From DATGZX01 sp035296965 (lineage in GTDB: Bacteria; Planctomycetota; Planctomycetia; Gemmatales; Gemmataceae), in contig DATGZX010000239.1 of assembly GCA_035296965.1 (NCBI GenBank), forward strand, positions 1-19,837: a DNA stretch of 19,837 nucleotides, given 5' to 3'. The notes below the pieces were generated by a model, which did not search any database, had not been told where the DNA came from, and was given only the letters and a program-made list of their open reading frames with translations. Made by a program: the position numbers and the translations under genes. Positions 1 through 6,793 of the stretch are shown piece by piece (position 1 is the stretch's first letter; each line of letters starts with the position of its first letter).

Positions 1-1267
1 TTTCGAGCCCGCTAGGTTTTCCGTCCAGCGTGATGGCGCAGCCTCGCTTCAGAGAGAAGGCGAAGGGTTTCTTGTTGACCAGCAATGTCACCGAGCACGG
101 GGAGGCTGCGAAGAATCGTCCCAGATAGACGCCTTGCCGGCGCCGCGTGCAGCAGACAGTGTTTTCAAATCCCTCGACCGAGGAGGCCCCGTCCTCTGAA
201 GTTACCCGGACCAGAGTGCCCGCCTTGAGGCAGGCTGCCGTGATGGCCTTCCCGTAGCTTGCGACCGTGTACCGATCCCCCGGGCGCTTCTTGGGCTTCA
301 TCCGTGTTCGGCAAGCTTGGCTCGGCTGGACGTGCGTCTTGCGTTTGCGCCGTTGCTCCGCGCGGAATGCCTCCATGCATTCCGCCGGCGAAAACAGATA
401 CGCGTGCAGATCCGTCTTCAGAAATGGCCTGAGCACCTCCTGCCCGCGGGGCCCAATAGCAATGACACGATCGTGGCCCCTCCAGGCCGTCTTGTGCTGT
501 CCGTGCTCGCGATCGCTGCCTGGCCGATAGAGCCAGACGTTGCCGGAGGTATCCAGATCAATCGTACGCATGATGACCAGCTCCCCCGGGCGCATGCCTG
601 TCAAGAGCTGCAGCCGGACCATCGCCGCCAGTGTCGGGCGGAGAAACGGCAACGTCGCCTCGACGAACGCCTCGGGAACTGGCTTGACCTTCTCAGTCTC
701 CCTTGCAGGCGACCGCCCGCGCTGGAGGCCTGGGAGCGCCTGCAGCGCTTGCAGGACCTCGGGCTTGACGAGCTGGTTGGCAACTGCCCAACGGAACAGG
801 CGGCGGATCCGACCCATACGCTGATTGATGACCCCGCGGCAAAGGCCGGCCTCGATCATCTTGTCCCGCACTGCCTTGAGCGCCAGCGGGCCGAACTCTG
901 CCGCCGGCGAGTGAGCGTAGAAATTCTTCAGCGGTCTGAACGAGCGCTTGTACTCCTCCAGCTCCTTGGATGGCTTGCCTTCCGCCGCCGGGTAGTGCTC
1001 CTGGGCGTGCTTGAGATAGAGAACGACCAGTTCGATGACCGTGGGGCTTGTGCATACAAAACGCCGGCCGGCCGCCTCCCATTCGGCAATGACGCGCCGG
1101 TATTCCTGCCGGCTGGCGGCCGTGCCGTGCTCGCCGAGCATGATGTCGCGCTTTCGGCCGTGCTCGTCGGTCAGCCGGACCATGGCCAGGACGTGCACCG
1201 AGCCGTCCTTCCTTCGAACCTTCTTTTTGCGATAGTTTGGAACTCCGCGACGTGTGGTGTCAGACAT
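1..1267 (-). CDS. Tyrosine-type site-specific integrase, 5' part (cut by the left edge)
   Basis: The frame is open from ATG at 1267 to the left edge (422 codons, no stop). GGAG lies about 6 nt before the ATG. Residues 75-170 form an N-terminal core-binding (SAM-like) region with INQRMGRIRRLFRWAV. The catalytic domain begins near 200, with the first catalytic Arg in LLTGMRPGEL (R226) and a probable beta-hairpin Lys in QHKTAWRG (K259). Known family function: DNA strand exchange through a Tyr nucleophile, with Arg-I, Lys, HxxR, H/W and Tyr. No HxxR occurs between 227 and 422, whereas XerD and lambda Int have about 100 residues between the two Arg boxes. After SYGKAITAAC (C346), where the HxxR segment should follow shortly, comes an unrelated Cys-rich stretch starting CLKAGTLVRV, which resembles an intein start. 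The gene reads away from tRNA-Lys, so it is probably the integrase of an element lying to the left. The family call is firm; the insert is unresolved. Confidence 0.85.
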   Translation of the reverse strand, partial: MSDTTRRGVPNYRKKKVRRKDGSVHVLAMVRLTDEHGRKRDIMLGEHGTAASRQEYRRVIAEWEAAGRRFVCTSPTVIELVVLYLKHAQEHYPAAEGKPSKELEEYKRSFRPLKNFYAHSPAAEFGPLALKAVRDKMIEAGLCRGVINQRMGRIRRLFRWAVANQLVKPEVLQALQALPGLQRGRSPARETEKVKPVPEAFVEATLPFLRPTLAAMVRLQLLTGMRPGELVIMRTIDLDTSGNVWLYRPGSDREHGQHKTAWRGHDRVIAIGPRGQEVLRPFLKTDLHAYLFSPAECMEAFRAEQRRKRKTHVQPSQACRTRMKPKKRPGDRYTVASYGKAITAACLKAGTLVRVTSEDGASSVEGFENTVCCTRRRQGVYLGRFFAASPCSVTLLVNKKPFAFSLKRGCAITLDGKPSGLE

Positions 1268-1279
1268 GCGCGCTCCGGG

Positions 1280-1297
1280 TGGGGGAATATTCCCCCA
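1280..1297. promoter_or_regulatory. 18-bp perfect palindrome upstream of the integrase gene
   Basis: The sequence TGGGGGAATATTCCCCCA is a perfect 18-bp palindrome. It ends 12 bp before the integrase ATG, just upstream of the GGAG ribosome binding site. Its position suits an operator for a dimeric repressor, or a 5' mRNA structure that controls integrase expression. The function is inferred from position and symmetry only. Confidence 0.5.
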
Positions 1298-1373
1298 AAA
1301 GCGGGTTTTCCCGGCAGCACGCTCCGACGCAGAGCGGTAGGCTAAGTCCAGCCTCCGGCGTGATTTATGGAAA

Positions 1374-1446
1374 TGCCCCGTCTCGGACTCGAACCGAGAA
1401 CCTACTGATTAAGAGTCAGTTGCTCTACCAATTGAGCTAACGGGGC
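1374..1446 (-). tRNA. tRNA-Lys (anticodon CUU)
   Basis: Read on the minus strand this is a complete 73-nt cloverleaf without encoded CCA. The 7-bp acceptor stem is GCCCCGT/ACGGGGC with discriminator A. The D arm is AGCTCAATTGGTAGAGCA. The anticodon stem ACTGA/TCAGT closes loop CTCTTAA, giving anticodon CTT (Lys, AAG codons). The T arm contains GGTTCGAGTCC. The integrase gene starts 106 bp past its 3' end and reads away from it, so the 3' part of this tRNA is the likely attachment site. The acceptor and T stems are intact, so the gene should still work. Confidence 0.96.
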
Positions 1447-1465
1447 TGGCGGCCAAGAAGCATTT

Positions 1466-1493
1466 ATTATGGCGAAACGCGGTGTTGCGACAA
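1466..1493 (-). promoter_or_regulatory. Sigma70-like promoter for tRNA-Lys
   Basis: On the minus strand, TTGTCG (-35, at 1493-1488) is followed by a 16-bp spacer and CATAAT (-10, at 1471-1466; 5 of 6 consensus bases). The expected start lies about 12 nt before the mature tRNA 5' end at 1446, a normal tRNA leader length. Confidence 0.55.
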
Positions 1494-1815
1494 GAGTAAA
1501 ACCAGGCTGCGCCGACCTTTGCTGATCCACCCTTTGCAGCGCAGCCGGAAATCATCTGGCCAGAAACCAGCCACGACGCAGCCCGTGCACGACACCTTTC
1601 ACCTTTGCCTGGATCATTGCTTTCCGCGCGTATTTGCACGGGGCCTAACCCAGCTGTTCGACATGACTTACCGTCGGCGGAAGCATCGAAGCGGTGACAG
1701 CAGATGCCGCAGCGGAGATCCTGGCGAACTGACGAAGTTGGTACTCGGAGGTAGGGGCGGCCAAGAAGATGGCAATCAGTGCAATGACAGCCAGGAGGCA
1801 AAAAAGCCGAAAAGG

Positions 1816-2019
1816 ATGCAGGCTGCCAAGGCGGCCATTGACGGAGCCAAGGTCGAGCTGGAACACTTCACGGTGCTCGCGCCGATCGACGGCGCCATGA
1901 ACTGGCTCGATGTTTATCTCGGGGCTGTGTCGCGGCCAGGCACTACGCTCTGGGGCGAGCGCATCGATCTGAGCGAGATGGACGCTCGCTGTGATCTGAC
2001 CCGAGAGACTCTCTTCTAG
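1816..2019 (+). pseudogene. Remnant of an efflux-pump membrane-fusion (HlyD/RND adaptor) gene
   Basis: About 67 codons read like the lipoyl/beta-barrel junction of a periplasmic adaptor. AAKAAIDGAKVELEHFTVLA is followed by the hallmark APIDG, then a region with RPGTTLWGE and IDLSEMDARCDLT ending in TAG. In intact adaptors of this type this block lies mid-protein and continues for more than 100 residues. Here it stops right after the DLT block. Upstream, the same frame (open from 1519) shows no recognisable hairpin or N-terminal membrane segment. It is therefore best read as a degraded fragment left between two tRNA genes. No pump gene is nearby. The assignment comes from motif recognition, not from an alignment. 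Confidence 0.5.
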
Positions 2020-2091
2020 AACGCTGTGCTGATCTGGCGGAAACCGTTCGAATTGCCGAAACCGGCCCTGCTGACAAGAGCCGCACTAGAC

Positions 2092-2164
2092 TACCCCCAC
2101 GGGGACTCGAACCCCGGTCTTCTGGCTGAGAACCAGACATCCTAGGCCTCTAGACGATGGGGGC
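2092..2164 (-). tRNA. tRNA-Glu (anticodon CUC)
   Basis: On the minus strand this is a 73-nt cloverleaf without encoded CCA. The acceptor stem GCCCCCA/TGGGGGT includes a G1-U72 wobble, with discriminator A. The D arm TCGTCTAGAGGCCTAGGA is typical of tRNA-Glu. The anticodon stem TCTGG/CCAGA closes loop TTCTCAG, giving anticodon CTC (Glu, GAG codons). The T arm contains GGTTCGAGTCC. It lies between the adaptor-gene remnant and the kinase gene. Confidence 0.96.
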
Positions 2165-2178
2165 TATTCATCTCTCCA

Positions 2179-2207
2179 CATATAGTGGATTGGGCTCGAG
2201 GAGTCAA
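2179..2207 (-). promoter_or_regulatory. Sigma70-like promoter for tRNA-Glu
   Basis: On the minus strand, TTGACT (-35, at 2207-2202) is separated by 17 bp from TATATG (-10, at 2184-2179). The start would lie about 8 nt before the mature tRNA 5' end at 2164. Confidence 0.6.
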
Positions 2208-2252
2208 GAATTAGACGGTGCCGGGCTCCCAGCGTTCTGCGCCGGCCGGGAC

Positions 2253-3617
2253 CTAGCGTTTGAAGAAGATCAGGCCAAATACCAGACTGGCTAGAAGGGC
2301 CCCGACCATGAGTAGGACCTGGACCCGTGTCGGCCAGGTTCCAACGGATGATGGACGCTTTTTCGTCTGAATCGCGATATGCGGCGCGCGCGTGACCTTG
2401 GGGAAAAGTTCCGTATCCTTGAGCGCGGATTTCTCCTCCTCAGGGAGATTGTTGGGCATCTTGGCACGTCGGGCGGGAGGCACCCGCACCGGAGCAACAC
2501 GGGGAACAGCGGCGCTGGCGGGTGAGGGTGAGACGACATGCTGGCGAAATTCCGGAAAGGATCGCAGGGGTTCGAAGGAGCCATCCTTGGTGCGGCTCGC
2601 GCGGATATTGCTGGCATCTCCCAGGAGTCCCTCCTTGAGCGATCGGCAGATTCCGGCCCGGCTTCCCCGCAGCGTATGTGTCGTCCCTTCTTCGTCCTTG
2701 TAAGCCAGGTACCAAACATCTTGCTGGGCCGGGGCGGCAGCCTCGCCCGACGTCACCTTCCGGGTGCTTCGCCCCGTCAAATCTTCGACAAATTCGCGAC
2801 AATTGGCGGGCCGCTGATCGGGGTCCGCGCTCATTGCTCTGCGAATGGCCCAGTCAATCCGCTCGGAGAGAGCAGGCACCAACTCCCGTGGCGGCTGGAT
2901 CTTGTTTTCGATCTTCTTCAAGTAGGCGTCGACCGGGCCTGAAGAGTGAAACGGCATCTGCCCTGTGACCATCATGTACAGGGTAGCGCCCAGCGAATAG
3001 ATGTCGCAGCGCGGATCCACGTTCTTGGCATTCTTGAATTGCTCGGGAGCCATGAAATGCGGCGTGCCCAACCCGCGGCCGGTACGCGTCAGGTTCAGGT
3101 CGGCTTCCACTTCCTTGACCAGCCCCAGATCGGCAAGCTTGGCCGTCCCGTCCGGCGTCACCAGGATGTTGTCCGGCTTGACATCGCGATGGATGAGTTT
3201 CTCTCTGTGTGCGCGGTGCAGACCCTGTGCCACCTGCGCGATCAAGCGGACGGACTCCTTCTCCGGCAGCGCTCCTTCTCGTTGCAGCTTCTGACCGAGC
3301 GATTCCCCCTCGACGAACTCCATCACGAGGTACGGCGTAGAACCAACGGTGCCGTACTCTAGGGCACGCACAATGTTCGGATGGTCGAGCTGACTGGCAG
3401 CGTTGTATTCTTGCTCGAAGCGTTTAAGGATGACTTGGTTGCCGACCATGTGCTGGGCAACGACCTTGACGGCCACGATTTGTCCCGTCTCGCGGTGCCG
3501 GCCTTTGTAGACCGTGCCCATCCCTCCCTCAGCGACCTTTTCGAGAAGGTCGTAGTTGCCGACGCTCTGAAGGGTCGGCCTGGAGGTCTCCGCAGCCATC
3601 ATCCGAGTCTCCACCAA
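2253..3617 (-). CDS. Membrane-anchored serine/threonine protein kinase (Hanks/PknB type)
   Basis: A 454-aa eukaryotic-like kinase that should phosphorylate Ser/Thr of unknown targets. The kinase domain covers about residues 21-285. It has a Gly-rich loop (EGGMG, 30-34), VAVK with the ATP-binding Lys51, HRDVKPDN (143-150, catalytic Asp145), DLG in place of DFG (163-165), MAPEQF (189-194) and DIYSLG (205-210). All catalytic residues are present, so it should be active. Residues 300-361 (VWYLAYKDEEG... EPLRSFPEFR) form a small separate domain laid out like a GYF_2-type module. A Pro/Ala-rich linker follows, then one membrane helix (about 432-451) and KR. This places the kinase in the cytoplasm with a C-terminal tail anchor and no outside sensor domain. 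It is divergent from the membrane-protein cluster starting at 3961, which may be co-regulated or a substrate; that link is inference. Confidence 0.93.
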   Translation of the reverse strand: MVETRMMAAETSRPTLQSVGNYDLLEKVAEGGMGTVYKGRHRETGQIVAVKVVAQHMVGNQVILKRFEQEYNAASQLDHPNIVRALEYGTVGSTPYLVMEFVEGESLGQKLQREGALPEKESVRLIAQVAQGLHRAHREKLIHRDVKPDNILVTPDGTAKLADLGLVKEVEADLNLTRTGRGLGTPHFMAPEQFKNAKNVDPRCDIYSLGATLYMMVTGQMPFHSSGPVDAYLKKIENKIQPPRELVPALSERIDWAIRRAMSADPDQRPANCREFVEDLTGRSTRKVTSGEAAAPAQQDVWYLAYKDEEGTTHTLRGSRAGICRSLKEGLLGDASNIRASRTKDGSFEPLRSFPEFRQHVVSPSPASAAVPRVAPVRVPPARRAKMPNNLPEEEKSALKDTELFPKVTRAPHIAIQTKKRPSSVGTWPTRVQVLLMVGALLASLVFGLIFFKR

Positions 3618-3868
3618 ACCGTCTCAGGGCGGGCCGATCCTGCTGGTATCGCGAGCGCGGGCAAGGGATAAAGTAGTCGATGCAATTGTACGACGAAATG
3701 ATGCCGAAAGCTTGGCAAAATCTGGTGAGATGGAGGGAAGTAGCGGCACTTCCGTTGCCATCGGCTTCACTCCATCTATCGTGCCGGGTGGTTTTTCTGT
3801 CATCTTGCGCAAACTGCGTGCTTTGTGCTCGGTTTTCCGGCGAAATAGGCACCAGAACTTAAAATTGC

Positions 3869-3896
3869 TTGGCATTGGCGGATGGATCGGTAACAA
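3869..3896 (+). promoter_or_regulatory. Possible promoter of the membrane-protein cluster
   Basis: TTGGCA (-35, 5 of 6 consensus bases) is followed by a 16-bp spacer and TAACAA (-10, weak). It lies about 65 bp before the ATG at 3961. The call rests on the -35 match and position, and the -10 match is poor. Confidence 0.3.
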
Positions 3897-3948
3897 TCAA
3901 AAAAAGGGGTCACTTTGGCTCCCTTCTGCATTTGCGCGCCACCGCCTC

Positions 3949-3954
3949 GGAGAG
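3949..3954 (+). promoter_or_regulatory. Ribosome binding site fixing the start at 3961
   Basis: GGAGAG lies 7-8 nt before ATG 3961. It supports this start over the upstream in-frame ATG at 3712. The 3961 start also gives an N-terminus that aligns with those of the two downstream paralogues. Confidence 0.6.
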
Positions 3955-3960
3955 CGTTTT

Positions 3961-5001
3961 ATGGGAACTGCCGGGAAGACCTTAGCCATTCTAAATGTGT
4001 TGGCCGGAATCGGCTTCGTCTGCATGGCCGCACTGGATTATGGCCAGCGCCAGGCGTGGTCGTTTCAGGTGCTGGCGCAAGATTTCGTGCTCAAAGGACT
4101 GCCTGTCGACGAGGACGAGAAGGATGTGGAGGGCCAGCCGCTGGTCAGTCTCTGCGGCGACAAGACCAGGATGCAAAAGCAGTTATTTAGCGGCGTGCAG
4201 GGTCCTGCGGTTCCGACCCAGCGGGCCGAGGTAAAGAACCGCCACGATGCCCTCAAGGACAAGATTCAGCAGGAACCCAACGACGAAGCCAAGCGGAAGC
4301 TACTTGAAGCCACCCTGGTTCCGCTGGCAACAACGTTGGGCGATCGCGAAGAACTCCGCCGCCACATCCAGGCCGACAAGATCGATGACTTGCTTGAGCC
4401 CGACGGTCCTTTCGAAGCGCCATTCAAAGAGGCGCTAGCAGGCAAGGTTGCCGTCCAGTCCGGAGCAGGTGCACCGTCGCCTGACCTCGAACGGGAGCAG
4501 CGCCGCCAGGGCATCGCGCATTTGCTAGTCGGATCGGCCCAGGACAATGCCGAATATCAGCGTGCCCTGGTAATCGTCGGCGCATCCCATTTCGCCCGCG
4601 AGCTGGAGAGCCAGTCAGTGTCGTTGGGGGAGATGGTGCCGAAACTGCAGCTTGTAGTAGCCGGCGACCGCGCGACTTTCCAGACGGAGCACAAGGTCCT
4701 GCTTCAGCAGATCATTGCCCTGGCAGATCGTGTCCGGGACGCGGAGGATACGCTGGAGAAGCACAAGGTGTTGCTCCAAAAACACAGGAACCTCGTGGAC
4801 AGTCGCCAACAAGATGCCGCGGATTTGACCAAGCGGATTGCAGCGGCCAAGGTAGCTTACGGCGTTGCCCTGCAAAGACAGTCCGAGCTGGAAAAGCAAC
4901 TGTTCGCCGCGGACGCCGCCGTGGCCGCGGAAGAGGCAAAGAACGAACGACTCGAGCGTGAGGTCAAGACTCAAGAACTCAGCTCCGAGGGAGGAAAGTA
5001 A
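3961..5001 (+). CDS. Membrane-anchored coiled-coil protein, first of three N-terminal paralogues
   Basis: A 346-aa protein of unknown function. A signal-anchor helix (about residues 7-26: GKTLAILNVLAGIGFVCMAA) is followed by Y27, R30 and W33. These residues also occur at the same positions in the proteins encoded at 5004 and 5879. The rest is mostly charged and helical. Residues about 90-150 have heptad-like K/E/L patterns. About 230-345 form a long predicted coiled coil (LLQQIIALADRVRDAEDTLE, then Lys/Glu/Gln-rich). I expect a type II membrane protein with an extracytoplasmic coiled coil. The start was chosen from the ribosome binding site and the paralogue alignment; an in-frame ATG at 3712 would add 83 residues without features. 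The stop is 2 nt before the next ATG, so translation is probably coupled. Confidence 0.8.
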   Translation: MGTAGKTLAILNVLAGIGFVCMAALDYGQRQAWSFQVLAQDFVLKGLPVDEDEKDVEGQPLVSLCGDKTRMQKQLFSGVQGPAVPTQRAEVKNRHDALKDKIQQEPNDEAKRKLLEATLVPLATTLGDREELRRHIQADKIDDLLEPDGPFEAPFKEALAGKVAVQSGAGAPSPDLEREQRRQGIAHLLVGSAQDNAEYQRALVIVGASHFARELESQSVSLGEMVPKLQLVVAGDRATFQTEHKVLLQQIIALADRVRDAEDTLEKHKVLLQKHRNLVDSRQQDAADLTKRIAAAKVAYGVALQRQSELEKQLFAADAAVAAEEAKNERLEREVKTQELSSEGGK

Positions 5002-5003
5002 TC

Positions 5004-5723
5004 ATGACGCTCTTTGGGAAAACTTTACTATTCCTCAACCTGGCCCTGAGTCTGGGATTCGCGTTCTGGGCATTCGCGATTTACAGCCATCGCATCGATT
5101 GGACGACCACCAAGTCGCCCGAGCGGCAGGGCGAATATGCCCAGCGCGCGGCAGCGCTGGATTCGCTCAAGACGGCGATTGCTCGCGGGGAATCACGCCT
5201 GGACTTGGCAACGCAGTCCGTGAAGGCAGAGGAAGATAGGATCCCCAAGTATGTTGCCTGGTACAAAGTGCAACTGGAGAACTTGCGCACGGGGAAGAAC
5301 CCTGTGCGGGCTCCGGTAATCAACAAGGGACAATTACAACTGGATAAGGATGGCTATCCGAGGCTCGGGCCTGTCCTCACCAATGACAAAACGCCGATCC
5401 CCGGCCTGGCCAGTCTTGATGTACTCCACCAAGACTACTTGGCCAAACAGCAGCAGATCGTCGACACGATCCACGAAACCGATGCCGCCGTGGACAAGGA
5501 AAAGGCTTTGACCGTATTGATCGGCAACGGCAAAGATAAAGGACTCCGCGCTCAACTTGCTGCAGAGCTGCTGGCAGAGAAGAATTCCGTGGACGAACAA
5601 GAATTCTTGAAGCCCCTGCTGTATAATCGGCAAGTGGAATTGCAGGTCCTGGCGAAGCGTAGTAGGGAGCTGCAAGCGCGGCTCAAGGAGTTGCAGGCTT
5701 CACGCGTGGCCGAGAAACCTTGA
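5004..5723 (+). CDS. Membrane-anchored helical protein, second paralogue
   Basis: A 239-aa protein of unknown function. It has the same N-terminal module as its neighbours: MTLFGKTLLFLNLALSLGF, a membrane helix to about residue 26, then Y27, R30 and W33. The remaining 200 residues are soluble, with helical stretches at about 45-90 and 150-235 rich in Glu/Lys/Gln/Leu (ending LAKRSRELQARLKELQAS). Between them is a less helical Pro/Gly-containing part (about 100-140). GGAGG overlapping the end of the upstream gene serves as its ribosome binding site, with ATG 2 nt after the upstream TAA. This gives a tightly coupled pair. It probably works in the same envelope complex as the first and third paralogues; that is inferred from gene order and the shared anchor. 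Confidence 0.82.
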   Translation: MTLFGKTLLFLNLALSLGFAFWAFAIYSHRIDWTTTKSPERQGEYAQRAAALDSLKTAIARGESRLDLATQSVKAEEDRIPKYVAWYKVQLENLRTGKNPVRAPVINKGQLQLDKDGYPRLGPVLTNDKTPIPGLASLDVLHQDYLAKQQQIVDTIHETDAAVDKEKALTVLIGNGKDKGLRAQLAAELLAEKNSVDEQEFLKPLLYNRQVELQVLAKRSRELQARLKELQASRVAEKP

Positions 5724-5730
5724 ATTACGC

Positions 5731-5759
5731 TTGACAGCGGTTCCTCTCCTCGGCATACT
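5731..5759 (+). promoter_or_regulatory. Internal sigma70-like promoter before the third paralogue
   Basis: TTGACA (perfect -35) is followed by 17 bp and CATACT (4 of 6 consensus bases). It begins 8 bp after the stop of the second paralogue and lies about 120 bp before the ATG at 5879. It would let the third and fourth genes be transcribed apart from the first two. A 7-bp inverted repeat (GGCTCAC at 5801-5807, GTGAGCC at 5848-5854) lies in the resulting leader. Confidence 0.5.
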
Positions 5760-5878
5760 CCCGCCCCGCATGTTTTGGGGGAGATCAGGACGCTTCGTGG
5801 GGCTCACGTCGCGTAGCGAGGAGGTGCTTTGGGCCCGCGGCCGTTATGTGAGCCGCCGCACCCGAAGGGGGATCGATC

Positions 5879-6745
5879 ATGACCGTTCTTGGAAAGATTC
5901 TCGCCATTCTCAACTTGGTGTTTAGCCTCTTTGTCGGCTGGTTGATCATTGTCACTTACGTGACCAGGACCAACTGGCACGCAGCCTACCAGGGAATCGA
6001 AAAACAGGTCCAGGTAGCACAACAGGACGCAACGACTTACCACCAGGAAGCCGACGAAATCAGGGGTAGGTACAAGACCCTGGATAACCAAAACAAAGAA
6101 CTCGCAGAGAAGATGAAGGCCAACGAAGAAGCCTGTAACGTGCGCGTGCAAAATGTGACCAAGCAGCTTGAAGCAGTGACGACCGAATCCAAGGTCTCGG
6201 GCGGCAGTGCCACGGCGGTTACCGAAGAGCTCAACCGCCGGCAACGCGAGGCGGATTACTACAAGGGCCAGTACGCCGGCTTGCAAGAGAAAATCAAGAA
6301 CCAGGAAAAAAAAGTTGAAGACATGCGGGCAACCGCGGTCGAAGCGCAGCTCGCCGCCAACAGCGAACGCGAGCGCAATAATAGCCTGCTTGATCAAAAC
6401 GAGAAGCTCACCAAGGAACTGCAAAAGGCACAACAGAATGTTGGATCGGCGTTGGCGGGCAGCAGCGGTCCCAGAAAGAACCCGCCCGCGGAAGATGTTG
6501 AGGGCGTCGTGAAGTCTACCGACTCCCAAAGCGGCTACATTACGATCAGCATCGGCAGCGATGCCGGCATCCATAAGGGCAACACGCTCGAGGTTTACCG
6601 GCTCAAGCCCGAACCAGCCTATCTGGGATCGATCGAAATACTCGCGGTCCACACCAACGAAGCTGTCGGCAAACCGATTTCGCGACTGCGCGGCCAGATT
6701 CAAATCGGCGACCGCGTTTCGAGCACCATCGTAAGCCGTCGCTAA
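5879..6745 (+). CDS. Membrane-anchored coiled-coil protein with C-terminal beta domain, third paralogue
   Basis: A 288-aa protein. The N-terminal anchor MTVLGKILAILNLVFSLFVG is followed by Y27, R30 and W33, as in the two genes upstream. Residues about 35-190 form a long coiled coil rich in Gln/Glu/Lys. After a Gly/Pro linker (about 192-205), residues 206-285 form a compact beta-rich domain. Its hallmarks are GVVKSTDSQSGYITISIGSD, then AGIHKGNTLEVYRL, and the closing QIQIGDRVSSTI. The pattern of 'G..xG..xxVY... IGDxV' is seen in small OB/SH3-like barrels of envelope proteins such as the FlgT C-terminal or MreC type; that likeness is by eye. GGGGG lies about 9 nt before the ATG. The membrane anchor, coiled coil and barrel suggest a periplasmic or cell-surface scaffold; the role is unknown. 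Confidence 0.83.
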   Translation: MTVLGKILAILNLVFSLFVGWLIIVTYVTRTNWHAAYQGIEKQVQVAQQDATTYHQEADEIRGRYKTLDNQNKELAEKMKANEEACNVRVQNVTKQLEAVTTESKVSGGSATAVTEELNRRQREADYYKGQYAGLQEKIKNQEKKVEDMRATAVEAQLAANSERERNNSLLDQNEKLTKELQKAQQNVGSALAGSSGPRKNPPAEDVEGVVKSTDSQSGYITISIGSDAGIHKGNTLEVYRLKPEPAYLGSIEILAVHTNEAVGKPISRLRGQIQIGDRVSSTIVSRR

Positions 6746-6793
6746 CCGCGCATGATCCAGAAGCTGTTTTCAACAATAAGGAACGGATAAGCC

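Larger units (their letters stand above)
3618..3960. other. Divergent intergenic region between the kinase and the membrane-protein cluster
   Basis: 343 bp with no gene I can support. The frame of the downstream gene stays open back to 3712, but that extension lacks family features. A possible minus-strand -10 (TACAAT, 3690-3685) lies about 70 bp before the kinase ATG but has no convincing -35. A plus-strand promoter candidate is listed separately. No terminator or RNA gene was seen. Confidence 0.5.

Noticed and set aside
317..1345. 342-aa plus-strand ORF opposite the integrase
   Set aside because: It is antisense to a gene with clear tyrosine-recombinase motifs. Its composition (Arg/Leu/Pro-rich, no domain) is that of a shadow frame in high-GC DNA.
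1645..1866. 73-aa minus-strand ORF with a hydrophobic stretch (LFCLLAVIALIAIFLAA)
   Set aside because: It overlaps the adaptor remnant on the other strand, has no clear ribosome binding site and no family I recognise. The hydrophobic run may be a chance reading. It could be a small membrane protein, but I cannot support it.
3712..3960. N-terminal extension of the first paralogue from ATG 3712
   Set aside because: The extra 83 residues have no recognisable feature and would bury the signal anchor. The 3961 start has a ribosome binding site and aligns exactly with two paralogues.
5801..5854. 7-bp inverted repeat GGCTCAC/GTGAGCC as a terminator after the second paralogue
   Set aside because: The loop is about 40 nt and no U-tract follows, so it is not a convincing terminator.
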